Shown: positions 1 through 8,900 of the stretch, in pieces
Layout of the letters: every line of letters starts with the position of its first letter
How positions within the stretch are numbered: position 1 is the stretch's first letter
Origin: Aliidiomarina sedimenti
GTDB taxonomy: Bacteria > Pseudomonadota > Gammaproteobacteria > Enterobacterales > Alteromonadaceae
Assembly: GCF_003986955.1 (NCBI RefSeq)
Contig: NZ_PIPN01000003.1
Coordinates: 124,001 to 188,000 of the forward strand
Direction: 5' to 3'
DNA: 64,000 bases
Made by a program: the position numbers and the translations under genes
Notes under the pieces: generated by a model
Databases searched by the model: none
Seen by the model: the letters and a program-made list of their open reading frames with translations, nothing else
What the model was told of the DNA's origin: nothing

Positions 1-53
1 GACCAAAGGGTTTAAAGCAGGGGCAGATGCCCGGCTAACACCTTGAATATGTT

Positions 54-80
54 AAAAAGCCAGCTTATGCTGGCTTTTTT
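54..80 (+). terminator. Rho-independent terminator
   Basis: An A-run leads into an 11-base stem (AAAAAGCCAGC) closed by a TTAT loop, its complement and a T-run. It ends whatever gene lies left of the window and separates it from the peptidase gene. The A-run and T-run make it potentially bidirectional. I see no gene in bases 1-53. Confidence 0.85.
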
Positions 81-116
81 GTTGGATTCAATCTGATCGA
101 TTGATAGGGGCATGGT

Positions 117-2177
117 ATGAAACCAGGTTTAAATTATTTACTGACGGCGTCGGCGGCGCTGGCAGCGTTCGCATGGCCGGTGTCTGCAGCTGAGAGTGAG
201 ATTAACCCACTGCAGTATGACGATGTCTTCGAGCTGGAGCTGGCAGCCGATCCGCAGGTCCATGCCAATGGCAATCACGTGGTCTTTGTTCGGCGCAGCA
301 TGGACCGCCAGGCAGACCGTATGGTAGGACGGTTGTGGCAGGTGGCTACTGACGGTTCGAACCTGCGTCCGCTGACCTCGGGTGAGGGCAATGAAAGCAG
401 TCCACGTTGGTCGCCTGACTTCGAACGGCTGGCGTATGTGTCTGACCAAAGTGGTAGCCAGCAAATCCATATTCGCTGGCAGGACAGCGGGCACACCTCG
501 CTGGTTTCTACGCTTCCGTTTAGCCCGGGTAGCCTGAGCTGGTCGCCGGACGGCGAATGGTTTGCCTTTACCATGTTTACGCCTGAATCACGCCAGGCCC
601 CGGTACAACTTCCGGGCAAGCCAGCAGGCGCAGAATGGGCAGAGGCCCCAACCTATATTGACAGTGTCCAGTACCGCCGCGATGGCGCTGGCTATTCCCC
701 GCAGGGGAACTCTCATCTGTACGTGATGCCCGTCGAAGGGGGCACACCTCGGCAGTTGACCGAGGGTGACTACGATGTGCGTGGAACGATAAGTTGGAGC
801 CACGACGGTGGGGCTATTTATTACAGTGCTAATAAGAACGAAAACCCGGTCACAGAACCAGTGAACTCGGATATTTATCGGGTCGAAGTAGACTCTGCAG
901 AAGTGCAGCGTATAACCAGTACCAATGGTCCGGCAAGCGAGCCAAAAGTGTCGCCTGATGGCCGTCAGATAGCCTTTGTCGGTTATCAAGATCGCCAGTT
1001 AGCGCATCAGGCAAACCGCCTCTACGTGATGAATACGGATGGTTCTGAGATCCGTAACCTGACCGAAGATCTTGACCGCAGTGTGAGTAGCTTTGAGTGG
1101 GCCCGCGATGGCCGTGGTATTTACTTTAGCTATGATGACGAGGGCGAAGGTCATTTGGCGCTGCATACGTTACGCGGTGTTGCCGAAACCCTGACTGACG
1201 GTGTGGGCGGCCTGTCTTATAGTCGCCCGTATACTGGTGGGCAGTTCTCGGTCGCCGACAATGGCAAGCTTGTATTTACCCAAATGGCAAGTAACCACCC
1301 CGCCGAACTTGCCTTCCTGGAGGGCAGTCAGACCCGCCCGATTACTCAGCTCAACCGCGATTTCCTTAGTTCATTCAGCGTCGGTGAGGTGGAGGAGTTC
1401 TGGCTCGAATCGTCGGTGGACGACACCCGGATTCAGGGCTGGATCATGTATCCACCGGGCTTTGATGAAAGCAAACAGTACCCAATGATTCTTGAGATCC
1501 ACGGCGGTCCCCATGCGGCTTACGGCCCTGCGTTCGCGATGGAACTGCAACTGATGGCGGCGCAAGGCTATGTGGTGGTCTACACCAATCCACGTGGCAG
1601 TACCAGCTATGGCGAAGACTTTGCTAATCTGATCCATCATAATTACCCAAGCAATGACTACGATGACTTGATGGATGCAGTGGATTTGGTGGTCTCGCGC
1701 GGTTTTGTCGATGAAGAGGAACTCTTTGTGATGGGCGGCAGTGGTGGCGGCGTGCTGACCTCATGGAGTATCGCTCATACTGATCGCTTTGCTGCGGCTA
1801 TGGTGGTGAACCCGGTTATAAACTGGATTAGCTTTACCTTAACTGCAGATATGTACCCCTATTTCAGCCAGTACTGGTTCCCGGGTTTGCCATGGGACAA
1901 TGTTGAACACTATATGGAGTATTCACCGATTAGCCATGTCGGCAAGGTCAATACGCCGGTACTGTTGTTCACGGGTGAGTCGGATCACCGTACTCCAATC
2001 AGTGAAACGGAGCAGTATTATCAGGCGCTCAAACTACGTGGGGTGGAATCGGCAATGGTTCGAGTGCCCGGTGCATCCCATGCTTTGCACCTGCGTCCGA
2101 GTAACCTGATGGCGAAACCAGCCTATGCGGTGTACTGGTTTGACCGTTTTCGCGCCAATGGCGGTGAAAGCAACTGA
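117..2177 (+). CDS. Secreted S9-family serine peptidase (prolyl oligopeptidase/dipeptidyl-peptidase type)
   Basis: Exported peptidase predicted to release short peptides. A signal peptide covers about residues 1-25 (hydrophobic AALAAFAW, then a VSAAES-like cleavage region). Residues about 35-400 contain PD40/WD40-like beta-propeller repeats (recurring SPDG and WSPD motifs). The C-terminal alpha/beta-hydrolase domain has nucleophile S542 in GGSGGG, D623 in GESDH and H655 in GASHA, which is the order and spacing expected of an S9 triad. At 686 aa it is a normal length. The start follows a weak GGGG; an earlier out-of-frame ATG at 112 leads nowhere. Its stop codon overlaps the ung start by one base, so the two are probably co-translated. 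The substrate cannot be read from the sequence; DPP5/acylaminoacyl-peptidase-like activity is possible. Confidence 0.93.
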   Translation: MKPGLNYLLTASAALAAFAWPVSAAESEINPLQYDDVFELELAADPQVHANGNHVVFVRRSMDRQADRMVGRLWQVATDGSNLRPLTSGEGNESSPRWSPDFERLAYVSDQSGSQQIHIRWQDSGHTSLVSTLPFSPGSLSWSPDGEWFAFTMFTPESRQAPVQLPGKPAGAEWAEAPTYIDSVQYRRDGAGYSPQGNSHLYVMPVEGGTPRQLTEGDYDVRGTISWSHDGGAIYYSANKNENPVTEPVNSDIYRVEVDSAEVQRITSTNGPASEPKVSPDGRQIAFVGYQDRQLAHQANRLYVMNTDGSEIRNLTEDLDRSVSSFEWARDGRGIYFSYDDEGEGHLALHTLRGVAETLTDGVGGLSYSRPYTGGQFSVADNGKLVFTQMASNHPAELAFLEGSQTRPITQLNRDFLSSFSVGEVEEFWLESSVDDTRIQGWIMYPPGFDESKQYPMILEIHGGPHAAYGPAFAMELQLMAAQGYVVVYTNPRGSTSYGEDFANLIHHNYPSNDYDDLMDAVDLVVSRGFVDEEELFVMGGSGGGVLTSWSIAHTDRFAAAMVVNPVINWISFTLTADMYPYFSQYWFPGLPWDNVEHYMEYSPISHVGKVNTPVLLFTGESDHRTPISETEQYYQALKLRGVESAMVRVPGASHALHLRPSNLMAKPAYAVYWFDRFRANGGESN

Positions 2178-2920
2178 TGCAAATGTCGGATCTGACCTGC
2201 CCGATTTGGCAGTCATTGCTGGCTGATGAAGCAGAGCAGGAATATTTCCAGACCCTGAGTGAAAAAGTGGACCAGGCCAGATCTGGTCCACTGCCGGTTT
2301 ATCCGCCGTCAGCTGATGTTTTCCGGGCGTTTCAGTTAACCCCCTATGCAAAGGTCAAAGTGGTCATTCTGGGGCAGGATCCGTATCACCAGCCTGGCCA
2401 GGCTCAGGGATTGTCATTTTCGGTGCCAGCAGACGTCAGGCTGCCACCGTCACTGCGCAATATATACAAGGCGCTGGCTTTGGACATTGAAAGCTTTGAA
2501 GCGCCATTGCAGGGCGATTTGAGCAGCTGGGCAGAGCAGGGAGTGTTACTGCTGAATACGGTACTGACAGTGAATGAAGGACAGCCTCATTCCCATGCAA
2601 AATGGGGGTGGGAGCAATTTACCGGGAACCTGTTGCGCTGCCTCAACGAGCACCCGCAACCTCTGGTATTTTTATTGTGGGGCAAGCATGCGCAGAATGC
2701 AGCCGCGGTGATTACTGACTCACGTCATCTAAAATTAAGCAGTGTGCACCCGTCACCATTATCGGCGCATCGGGGGTTTTTTCAGTGTGGCCATTTTAGC
2801 CAGAGTAATCAATTTCTGCTGCAACAGGGAAGAGACGCTGTGGAGTGGTGCAGCGTTATGCGGCAGCAGCCTGCAGACCCCGGGCAAAAACAATCACGCC
2901 AGCAAAAGCTGGCGTGGTAA
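2177..2920 (+). CDS. ung: Uracil-DNA glycosylase
   Basis: Family 1 UDG that removes uracil from DNA at the first step of base excision repair, in the cytoplasm. The water-activating motif GQDPYH is present (Asp at residue 68), as is the closing loop HPSPLSAHRGFF (His at 191). The annotated ATG overlaps the peptidase stop by one base; an ATG two codons later at 2183 is equally possible. At about 245 aa it is slightly longer than the E. coli enzyme because of a Gln/Lys-rich C-terminal tail. That tail is encoded across the downstream terminator hairpin, so the stem doubles as coding sequence. Confidence 0.95.
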   Translation: MQMSDLTCPIWQSLLADEAEQEYFQTLSEKVDQARSGPLPVYPPSADVFRAFQLTPYAKVKVVILGQDPYHQPGQAQGLSFSVPADVRLPPSLRNIYKALALDIESFEAPLQGDLSSWAEQGVLLLNTVLTVNEGQPHSHAKWGWEQFTGNLLRCLNEHPQPLVFLLWGKHAQNAAAVITDSRHLKLSSVHPSPLSAHRGFFQCGHFSQSNQFLLQQGRDAVEWCSVMRQQPADPGQKQSRQQKLAW

Positions 2921-2925
2921 GTTTT
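2895..2925 (+). terminator. Terminator-like hairpin overlapping the ung 3' end
   Basis: A perfect 9-bp stem (CACGCCAGC, AAAA loop, GCTGGCGTG) is followed by a short T-rich stretch. The ung stop codon lies just past the stem, so the hairpin is within the last codons. The U-tract is short (four T after a spacer), so efficiency is uncertain. Confidence 0.6.
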
Positions 2926-2948
2926 AGTGTTTGAGTGTGTAGCAACTA

Positions 2949-3119
2949 CTAGAGTTCAAGCTCTTCGAGCTCGCAATCGAAGCAGTAGTCGATGTCCATC
3001 AACTCTTTGCGTAAGCTATGACGTTCTTTCAACGCTTCGATTTCACGCCATTTGCGCTTGTTCGCACGAGACTTACTGGTTTTTTCAGTGACGTTTTTTA
3101 GTTCTTCTGAATGGTCCAC
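2949..3119 (-). CDS. DUF3545 family small protein (GTG start)
   Basis: A 56-residue ORF on the minus strand starting at GTG (3119-3117). A strong GGGGG ribosome-binding site lies seven bases upstream, and the stop is TAG at 2951-2949. The product is highly charged, with a basic middle (KSRANKRKWREIEALKER) and an acidic end with two Cys (CFDCELEELEL). The KRKWREIEA...ELMDID pattern resembles what I remember of DUF3545, a short protein of unknown function in Vibrio, Shewanella and relatives. The gene is monocistronic, faces ung convergently, and has an AT-rich region upstream (3131-3235) that could hold its promoter. The function is unknown; the reading frame, RBS and family pattern make it a real gene. 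The family name is from memory and was not checked by a search. Confidence 0.75.
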   Translation of the reverse strand: MDHSEELKNVTEKTSKSRANKRKWREIEALKERHSLRKELMDIDYCFDCELEELEL

Positions 3120-3274
3120 TGGGCACCCCCTTTGTCTAACGAATCATTAACAAAATGCTAACGTATTAACCTTTTACCACATCTGAACCGATTGTAAAAC
3201 TCTTTTGTTGCAGAATTATTAACATATTTCGTAGTGCAGGTGCGGGAGTGGATCACTGACAATCTTTTGCGGAC

Positions 3275-3303
3275 ATAAAAAAGCCCAGCACTGGGCTGGG
3301 CTT
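3275..3303 (-). terminator. Terminator of suhB
   Basis: Read on the minus strand, a 9-bp GC-rich stem (AAGCCCAGC and complement, 5-base loop) is followed by a run of six T. It sits 35 bases beyond the suhB stop codon. Confidence 0.85.
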
Positions 3304-3337
3304 GCGAGGTTCGCGCGGTATTTTAAACGCTGATCTA

Positions 3338-4141
3338 TTACTTGCGCAGGCTGGCAGGGAGCAGTGTACGCATTTGGGTAACCATCATTTGCAGTACTTT
3401 TGGGCTAGCTGCAACAATGTTACCGGAGGTTTCGTGATTCATCCCTCCAGCAAAGTCGCTGACCATGCCACCCGCTTCGCGAACTAGCAACTGACCAGCC
3501 ATCAGATCCCAGGGTTTCAGGCCTGCTTCCCAATAGCCGTCGTATCGTCCGGCGGCTACATAGGCTAAATCTAGTGCGGCAGAGCCCATGCGGCGGACGT
3601 CTGCAGCCTGTTCGAAGAATTTAGTGAACACCGCCTGGTACTCAGGCAGGATATGCTTCATGCGGAAAGGGAAGCCTGTGGCGAGGATAGTGCCGTCCAG
3701 ATCTTTGTTTTTGCCGGTGCGAATGCGGTAGCCATTGAGCTGAGCACCGGCACCACGGCTTGCACTAAAGAGTTCGTCACGAACCGGATCGAAAACTACG
3801 GCTTGCTGTACCTGACCTTTGACGACCAGTGCTATAGAGATACAAAAATGGGGGATTCCACGCATGAAGTTAGTCGTGCCATCGATGGGATCGATGACCC
3901 AAAGGTAATCACTGTCACTACCTTGTTGGTCGCCAGACTCTTCAGCCTGAATACTGTGGTTGGGGTAGGACTTGCGAATGGTATCAATAATGACGCTCTC
4001 CGCCGCTTTGTCGATATGAGTGACGAAATCGTGTTGGCCTTTGCCTTCAATGATCAGCTTTTCGCCCTGAGCCACTGATTTCATGACTACTTTTCCGGCC
4101 GCGCGCGCAGCGCGCACCGCGATATTAAGCATCGGATGCAT
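3338..4141 (-). CDS. suhB: Inositol-1-monophosphatase family protein SuhB
   Basis: Mg-dependent phosphatase that hydrolyses inositol-1-phosphate. In E. coli SuhB also joins the rRNA transcription antitermination complex, which may be the main role here. The inositol monophosphatase signatures are clear: DPIDGTTNF for metal binding and WDLMAGQLLVREAGG near the C-terminus. I chose the ATG at 4141 (protein MHPML...) rather than the upstream in-frame ATG at 4177. This gives 267 aa, the same as E. coli SuhB, and has an AAGG eight bases upstream. The gene is transcribed alone, divergent from trmJ and followed by its own terminator. Confidence 0.95.
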   Translation of the reverse strand: MHPMLNIAVRAARAAGKVVMKSVAQGEKLIIEGKGQHDFVTHIDKAAESVIIDTIRKSYPNHSIQAEESGDQQGSDSDYLWVIDPIDGTTNFMRGIPHFCISIALVVKGQVQQAVVFDPVRDELFSASRGAGAQLNGYRIRTGKNKDLDGTILATGFPFRMKHILPEYQAVFTKFFEQAADVRRMGSAALDLAYVAAGRYDGYWEAGLKPWDLMAGQLLVREAGGMVSDFAGGMNHETSGNIVAASPKVLQMMVTQMRTLLPASLRK

Positions 4142-4253
4142 GGTGATTACCTTTTGGTTGCTAAAGAACGTGAGCATTTTTTCATCAAAAAACGCCGGCG
4201 CATTATACGTGATGCAGCACCCAACGTAAACCGAATATGACCGAAAGGGCGGC

Positions 4254-4266
4254 CCTGTGTTAGAAT
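4254..4266 (+). promoter_or_regulatory. Possible promoter of trmJ (-10 element)
   Basis: A TG-N motif followed by TTAGAAT lies about 75 bases upstream of the chosen trmJ start and resembles an extended -10 element. No convincing -35 hexamer is visible. Sequence inspection only. Confidence 0.3.
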
Positions 4267-4336
4267 CCAGGTCTCTTTTTTGTAGACTCTCATGGACGAA
4301 TTCCGTGGGAGCGAACCCCAGGTTTGTGAGATCGTC

Positions 4337-5092
4337 ATGTCAGTCGCTGTTTTAGACAATTTACGCATTGTGCTTGTTAACACGTCCCATCAAGGCAACA
4401 TCGGTTCTGCCGCCCGCGCCATGAAGACCATGGGGCTTTCCGAGTTGGTTCTGGTCGACCCGGTGGAAGCGCCGCAAAGTCACGCCTCGGCGTTGGCCGC
4501 TGGTGCGACCGATATTCTGGCTCAGGCACGTACCGTTCCGACCTTGCAGGAAGCGATTGCGGACTGCCATCTGGTCTTAGCGACCAGTGCCCGCTCACGC
4601 ACACTTGACTGGCCGATGCTGAACCCGCGTGAAGCGGGTAAGCAGGCGGTACAGGAAGCCGCTCGCGGCAAAGTCGCGCTGGTCTTTGGGCGTGAAAATA
4701 GCGGCCTGACCAATGAGGAGCTGCAGCTGAGCCAGTACCATGTGCATATTCCGGCAAACCCTGACTACAGTTCATTGAATCTGGCGATGGCTGTGCAGAC
4801 ACTCAGCTATGAAGTGCGTATGGCCTGGCTGGCCAGTGAGAACGAGCAGCAGGGGGTGCAACAGGAGCCATCTGCGTACCCACGGGGCGACGATCTTGAG
4901 CGTTTCTACCAGCATTTAGAGCAAAGCCTGACGCAGTCCGGCTTTATTGTCCGCCAGCATCCCGGGCTGGTCATGAATAAGTTACGTCGGTTATTTAACC
5001 GTGCGCGGCCCGACGAGAACGAACTGAACATCTTACGTGGCATTTTGTCGACCTATGACAAACGCATGCTAAGTGACAAAACCAAAGGTTAG
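4337..5092 (+). CDS. trmJ: tRNA (cytidine/uridine-2'-O-)-methyltransferase TrmJ
   Basis: SPOUT-class methyltransferase that 2'-O-methylates position 32 of several tRNAs. Recognisable motifs are [19 protein letters not shown] near the N-terminus, [13 protein letters not shown] (SAM-binding knot) and [17 protein letters not shown]. The frame is open from an ATG at 4292, but ATG 4337 gives a start that aligns with E. coli TrmJ, whose conserved domain begins within a few residues of Met. The sequence before it looks like leader, and no strong RBS decides between them. The gene is followed after three bases by the cysteine desulfurase, so the two form an operon. In E. coli iscR lies between these two genes; here it is absent. 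Confidence 0.92.
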   Translation: MSVAVLDNLRIVLVNTSHQGNIGSAARAMKTMGLSELVLVDPVEAPQSHASALAAGATDILAQARTVPTLQEAIADCHLVLATSARSRTLDWPMLNPREAGKQAVQEAARGKVALVFGRENSGLTNEELQLSQYHVHIPANPDYSSLNLAMAVQTLSYEVRMAWLASENEQQGVQQEPSAYPRGDDLERFYQHLEQSLTQSGFIVRQHPGLVMNKLRRLFNRARPDENELNILRGILSTYDKRMLSDKTKG

Positions 5093-5095
5093 ACA

Positions 5096-6271
5096 ATGAA
5101 AACGCCCTTATACTTTGACTATGCAGCGACGACACCGATGGACCCTGAAGTGGCCGCAACCCTGTGCCGCTATCTGACCGCCGATGGTGTTTTTGGTAAT
5201 CCGGCCTCGCGTTCGCACCGCTTTGGCTGGCAGGCGGAAGAGGCGGTAGATAACGCTCGTGAAGACCTTGCCGATTTAATCAATGCAGATCCGCGCGAAA
5301 TCGTCTTCACCAGTGGCGCGACTGAATCGAATAACCTGGCTATTAAAGGCGCGGTTGAGTATCTGCAGCGACAGGGTGGTCATGATCCGCTGCATGTGGT
5401 GACCCTGAAGACCGAACATAAAGCGGTGCTGGATACCTGCAACGATCTGCAGCAGCGAGGGGTTGAAGTAACCTACCTTGATGTGCAGCACGACGGTCTG
5501 CTTGATTTGGCTGCGTTGGAGCAGGCACTGCAACGGCCAACGGCTTTGGTCAGTGTGATGCACGTCAATAATGAAACCGGGGTGGTGCAGGATATTGCCG
5601 CCATAGCAGCGCTGTGTCACCGCAGTGGTGCGTTGTTGCATGTCGATGCGGCGCAAAGTGTGGCCAAGCTGAAGGTTGACGTGCGCGCACTGGATGTCGA
5701 CCTGTTATCGGTATCCGGCCATAAAATGTATGGCCCGAAAGGGATAGGTGCACTTTTTGTCCGCCGCAGCCCGAAGGTCATGCTGCATGCCCAAATTCAC
5801 GGCGGGGGGCACGAGCGGGGGATGCGTTCAGGTACCCTGGCGACCCACCAGATTGCGGCATTCGGCAAGGCAGCCGCTATTGCACAGGCTGGACTTGCAG
5901 ATCAATCGGCACGCATTGAAAAGCTGCGGGAGCAATTGTACAACGGGCTGTGCGCTATTGGTGAGGTCACTTTGAATGGCCACCCGACTCAGCGCGTTGG
6001 CGGTATTCTTAATCTGCAGTTTGCCAAGGTGGATGGTGAAATGTTGCTGATGGCACTGAAAGACCTGGCGGTGTCGACTGGATCGGCCTGTAATTCTGCC
6101 AGTGTCGACCCGTCGTTTGTGTTAACCGCAATGGGGCTGGACCGTGACCAGGCTCACCGTTCGATCCGCTTCAGTGTCGGTCGCTTTACGACGGACGAGG
6201 AAGTCGCTCAGTGTATTGAGGTGGTCAGTGAGGCAGTGACCCGGCTACGTCAGCAGCCGAGCCCCTGGTAA
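5096..6271 (+). CDS. IscS-type cysteine desulfurase lacking the IscS C-terminal tail
   Basis: PLP-dependent class V aminotransferase-fold enzyme that takes sulfur from cysteine as a persulfide for Fe-S clusters and thio-modified tRNA. The PLP lysine is K210 in [10 protein letters not shown] and the catalytic cysteine is C332 in TGSACNSAS, both four residues later than in E. coli IscS. At 391 aa it ends just after the [14 protein letters not shown] region, so it lacks most of the extension with which IscS holds IscU. No iscR, iscU, iscA, hscBA or fdx follows; the next gene, msrA, is convergent. It could still be the general desulfurase or could serve mainly tRNA thiolation. An RBS (AAAGG) is embedded in the end of trmJ. 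Confidence 0.9.
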   Translation: MKTPLYFDYAATTPMDPEVAATLCRYLTADGVFGNPASRSHRFGWQAEEAVDNAREDLADLINADPREIVFTSGATESNNLAIKGAVEYLQRQGGHDPLHVVTLKTEHKAVLDTCNDLQQRGVEVTYLDVQHDGLLDLAALEQALQRPTALVSVMHVNNETGVVQDIAAIAALCHRSGALLHVDAAQSVAKLKVDVRALDVDLLSVSGHKMYGPKGIGALFVRRSPKVMLHAQIHGGGHERGMRSGTLATHQIAAFGKAAAIAQAGLADQSARIEKLREQLYNGLCAIGEVTLNGHPTQRVGGILNLQFAKVDGEMLLMALKDLAVSTGSACNSASVDPSFVLTAMGLDRDQAHRSIRFSVGRFTTDEEVAQCIEVVSEAVTRLRQQPSPW

Positions 6272-6304
6272 ACAAGTTGGCGGTAGAGCCCGAGTTGACC
6301 CGAT

Positions 6305-6895
6305 CTAGGCTGACGCTGAGTCGGGTTGTTTCAGGCGTTTAGCGAACGTTTGTTTGAATTTCGCCAGTTTCGGACCAACCACCATCGCGCAATAAGGTTG
6401 CTGCGGGTTGTTAGCGTAATAATCCTTATGGTATTGCTCGGCCGGATAGTAAACCGGCAACGGTGCGACCTCAGTAACCACCGGGTCCGGCCAGGTTTGG
6501 TCGGCACCCATTTCAGCAATAATCGCTTCTGCTTCGCTACGCTGTTGCTGATCATGAACAAATATCACTGACCGGTACTGAGTACCAATATCGTTACCCT
6601 GACGGTTCAGTTGGGTTGGATCATGCAGGGCAAAAAAGATCTCGAGCAATTCCCGATAACTAATCTGGTTCGGGTTGTAGCTCAGGCGAACGACTTCTGC
6701 ATGGCCTGAGTCGCCATTGCAAACCTGCTGGTAGCTTGGGTTTTCAATGTGGCCGCCGGCGTACCCTGATTCCGCATCAATAATGCCCTGAACTTCTTTA
6801 AACGCAGATTCAATGCACCAAAAACAGCCGCCACCAAGCGTGGCATGCGCCAGATCCGGGGTGTCACTGGAATTACTGGAAACTAGATCGGTCAT
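6305..6895 (-). CDS. msrA: Peptide-methionine (S)-S-oxide reductase MsrA
   Basis: Repairs oxidised methionine in proteins. The catalytic signature GGGCFWCIE is present near residue 25, and the fold continues through the usual GYAGG, GHAEVV and YY..EQYHKDYY motifs. The ATG at 6895 is preferred over the upstream in-frame ATG at 6976 because an AGGAG sits eight bases before it; this gives 196 aa, typical of the family. The gene is monocistronic, convergent with the desulfurase gene and divergent from ndk. Confidence 0.94.
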   Translation of the reverse strand: MTDLVSSNSSDTPDLAHATLGGGCFWCIESAFKEVQGIIDAESGYAGGHIENPSYQQVCNGDSGHAEVVRLSYNPNQISYRELLEIFFALHDPTQLNRQGNDIGTQYRSVIFVHDQQQRSEAEAIIAEMGADQTWPDPVVTEVAPLPVYYPAEQYHKDYYANNPQQPYCAMVVGPKLAKFKQTFAKRLKQPDSASA

Positions 6896-7045
6896 ACGTA
6901 GAACTCCTGTTGGTTTTGGCGCGTATGTCGAAGACGTACGTTGCTGCACATTGTCGACTTGCCACCGCCACATCACGGTGGGCGTATAGACGTCTATATT
7001 AGATCGGTAAGGATAGGATGAAAAGCCTTTTTTAAGAAAGTTTTA

Positions 7046-7075
7046 TTGGGAATTAGCGACCTATTCGCGTATAAT
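7046..7075 (+). promoter_or_regulatory. Sigma-70 promoter of ndk
   Basis: TTGGGA (7046-7051), an 18-base spacer and a perfect TATAAT (7070-7075). Transcription would begin near 7082, leaving a leader of about 65 bases that includes a small CCGCG...CGCGG hairpin before the ndk RBS. Confidence 0.7.
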
Positions 7076-7146
7076 TCGCGCGAATTTATGAATCCAGGTG
7101 GTGCCGCGTGACGCGGGCCCTCAGCAAATCGAATTGGAGTTACAGC

Positions 7147-7578
7147 ATGGCTTTGGAACGTACCCTGTCAATCATTAAACCTGATGCAGTTGCTAAAAAC
7201 GTGATCGGCGCAATCGTCAACCGTTTTGAATCTGCGGATCTGCGCATCGTGGGTCAAAAAATGATGCACCTGAGCAAGGAACAGGCTGAAGGTTTTTATG
7301 CAGAACACAGCGAACGTCCTTTCTTTGGCGCGCTGGTTGAATTCATGACCTCTGGTCCTATCGTAGTGATGGTACTTGAAGGTGAAGGCGCGGTACGTAA
7401 GAACCGTGAAATCATGGGTGCAACGAATCCAGCTGAAGCGGCTGCCGGTACGCTGCGTGCTGACTACGCTGAAACGATCGACGAGAACGCGGTACATGGT
7501 TCAGATGCTCCTGAGTCTGCGGCTCGTGAAATCGCTTATTTCTTCTCTGATGAAGAAGTGTGCTCACGCACTCGTTAA
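7147..7578 (+). CDS. ndk: Nucleoside diphosphate kinase
   Basis: Equalises nucleoside triphosphate pools by passing a phosphate from ATP through a phosphohistidine to NDPs. The active-site histidine is H117 in [12 protein letters not shown]. The protein begins [14 protein letters not shown] and ends EVCSRTR, matching the family end to end. Translation from ATG 7147 (GGAG about eight bases upstream) gives 143 aa, exactly the E. coli length; an in-frame GTG at 7108 is only leader. It stands alone, with its own promoter and a double stem-loop downstream. Confidence 0.97.
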   Translation: MALERTLSIIKPDAVAKNVIGAIVNRFESADLRIVGQKMMHLSKEQAEGFYAEHSERPFFGALVEFMTSGPIVVMVLEGEGAVRKNREIMGATNPAEAAAGTLRADYAETIDENAVHGSDAPESAAREIAYFFSDEEVCSRTR

Positions 7579-7593
7579 GAGTTGCCTGACCAT

Positions 7594-7685
7594 GCAACGT
7601 CCAGCCTGGCAGGACGTTGCCACTTTGACAGAGAAAGGACTTCCCGTAAGGGAATTAAAAAGGGCGCAGCAGGGGCCCTTTTTTT
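7594..7685 (+). terminator. Tandem stem-loops ending the ndk transcript
   Basis: First a 9-bp stem (GCAACGTCC, 7594-7602, with 7612-7620) without a U-tract. After a small CTTCCCGTAAGGGAA hairpin comes a classical terminator (7657-7685) with stem AAAAGGGC/GCCCTTTT and a long T-run. The second is the true terminator; the first may protect the 3' end or pause polymerase. Confidence 0.85.
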
Positions 7686-7753
7686 ATAAATTTTTGTTGT
7701 AGAGATATAACTGCGACGGCAGTGACGGTTGAAGTCAAACCGCGGAGGTGCAC

Positions 7754-8878
7754 ATGGCGACCACAAACGAAAAAGTGAACTTGTTGGATTTAGACCGGCA
7801 AGGGATGCACGATTTTTTCTCCGAACTGGGTGAGAAGAAGTTCCGTGCCGAACAGGTAATGAAGTGGTTGCATCACTATTGCATTGACGATTTCGATGAA
7901 ATGACCAACCTCAACAAGGTCCTGCGGGCTAAGTTGAAAGAGATCGCCGAAATCCGCGCACCTAAGATTAAACGTCAACAGCAGTCATCTGATGGCACCA
8001 TTAAGTTTGCCATGGAACTGTTCGACGGGCAGGAAGTTGAGACGGTCTGGATCCCGGAAGATGACCGCGCCACGTTGTGCGTCTCGTCGCAGGTTGGCTG
8101 CGCGCTTGAGTGTACATTCTGCTCGACTGGCTATCAGGGCTTTAACCGTAACCTGCGTGTGGCCGAAATTATTGGTCAGGTATGGCGGGTTAACCAACTG
8201 CTGGGCCCCTTTGGCAAAACCAATGTCAAAGCTGTGACTAACGTGGTCATGATGGGAATGGGCGAACCATTGCTGAACATGAAGAACGTCGTCCCAGCGA
8301 TGGAGCTTATGCTCGACGACTTAGCGGTCGGCCTGTCCAAACGGCGGGTGACCTTAAGTACCTCAGGGGTGGTGCCGGCGCTGGATATGTTGCGCGAGAA
8401 AATTGACGTGGCTCTGGCGATTTCGCTGCATGCGCCAGATGACGCATTACGTAACGAAATAGTGCCTATCAATAAAAAATATCCGATTAAAGAATTTCTC
8501 GCGTCGGCAAAAGCCTACGTGGATCAGTCTAAGGCGCAGAAACAAGTCACCGTTGAGTATGTGATGCTGGATCATATCAATGATTCAACGGATCAGGCGC
8601 ATGCACTAGCACAAACGTTAAAAGATACGCCGAGTAAAATTAATTTGATTCCGTTCAATCCCTTTCCGCAGTCGCCATACGGGCGCTCGAGCAATTCACG
8701 AATTGATCGCTTCGCAAAGGTATTGATGCAACACGGTTATACCGTTATGGTTAGAAAAACCCGGGGCGACGATATTGATGCCGCCTGTGGGCAGTTAGTC
8801 GGCGACGTGGTCGACAGAACCAAACGTTTGCTAAAAAAACAACAACAACAGCAATCCATCGCCATCAAGAGCGTGTGA
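7754..8878 (+). CDS. rlmN: Dual-specificity 23S rRNA/tRNA adenine-C2 methyltransferase RlmN
   Basis: Radical-SAM enzyme that methylates C2 of A2503 in 23S rRNA and A37 in some tRNAs. The [4Fe-4S] ligands are C116, C120 and C123 (CALECTFC). The two mechanistic cysteines correspond to C109 (ATLCVSS) and C345 (DAACGQL). ATG 7754 follows GGAGG by five bases, so the GTG six bases earlier is not the start. The 374-aa protein ends in a polyglutamine/lysine tail. It heads the conserved run rlmN-rodZ-ispG-hisS-yfgM-bamB-der; the pilF gene often found after rlmN is absent. Confidence 0.96.
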   Translation: MATTNEKVNLLDLDRQGMHDFFSELGEKKFRAEQVMKWLHHYCIDDFDEMTNLNKVLRAKLKEIAEIRAPKIKRQQQSSDGTIKFAMELFDGQEVETVWIPEDDRATLCVSSQVGCALECTFCSTGYQGFNRNLRVAEIIGQVWRVNQLLGPFGKTNVKAVTNVVMMGMGEPLLNMKNVVPAMELMLDDLAVGLSKRRVTLSTSGVVPALDMLREKIDVALAISLHAPDDALRNEIVPINKKYPIKEFLASAKAYVDQSKAQKQVTVEYVMLDHINDSTDQAHALAQTLKDTPSKINLIPFNPFPQSPYGRSSNSRIDRFAKVLMQHGYTVMVRKTRGDDIDAACGQLVGDVVDRTKRLLKKQQQQQSIAIKSV

Positions 8879-8900
8879 TTCACGTGAGGCCAATATACGC

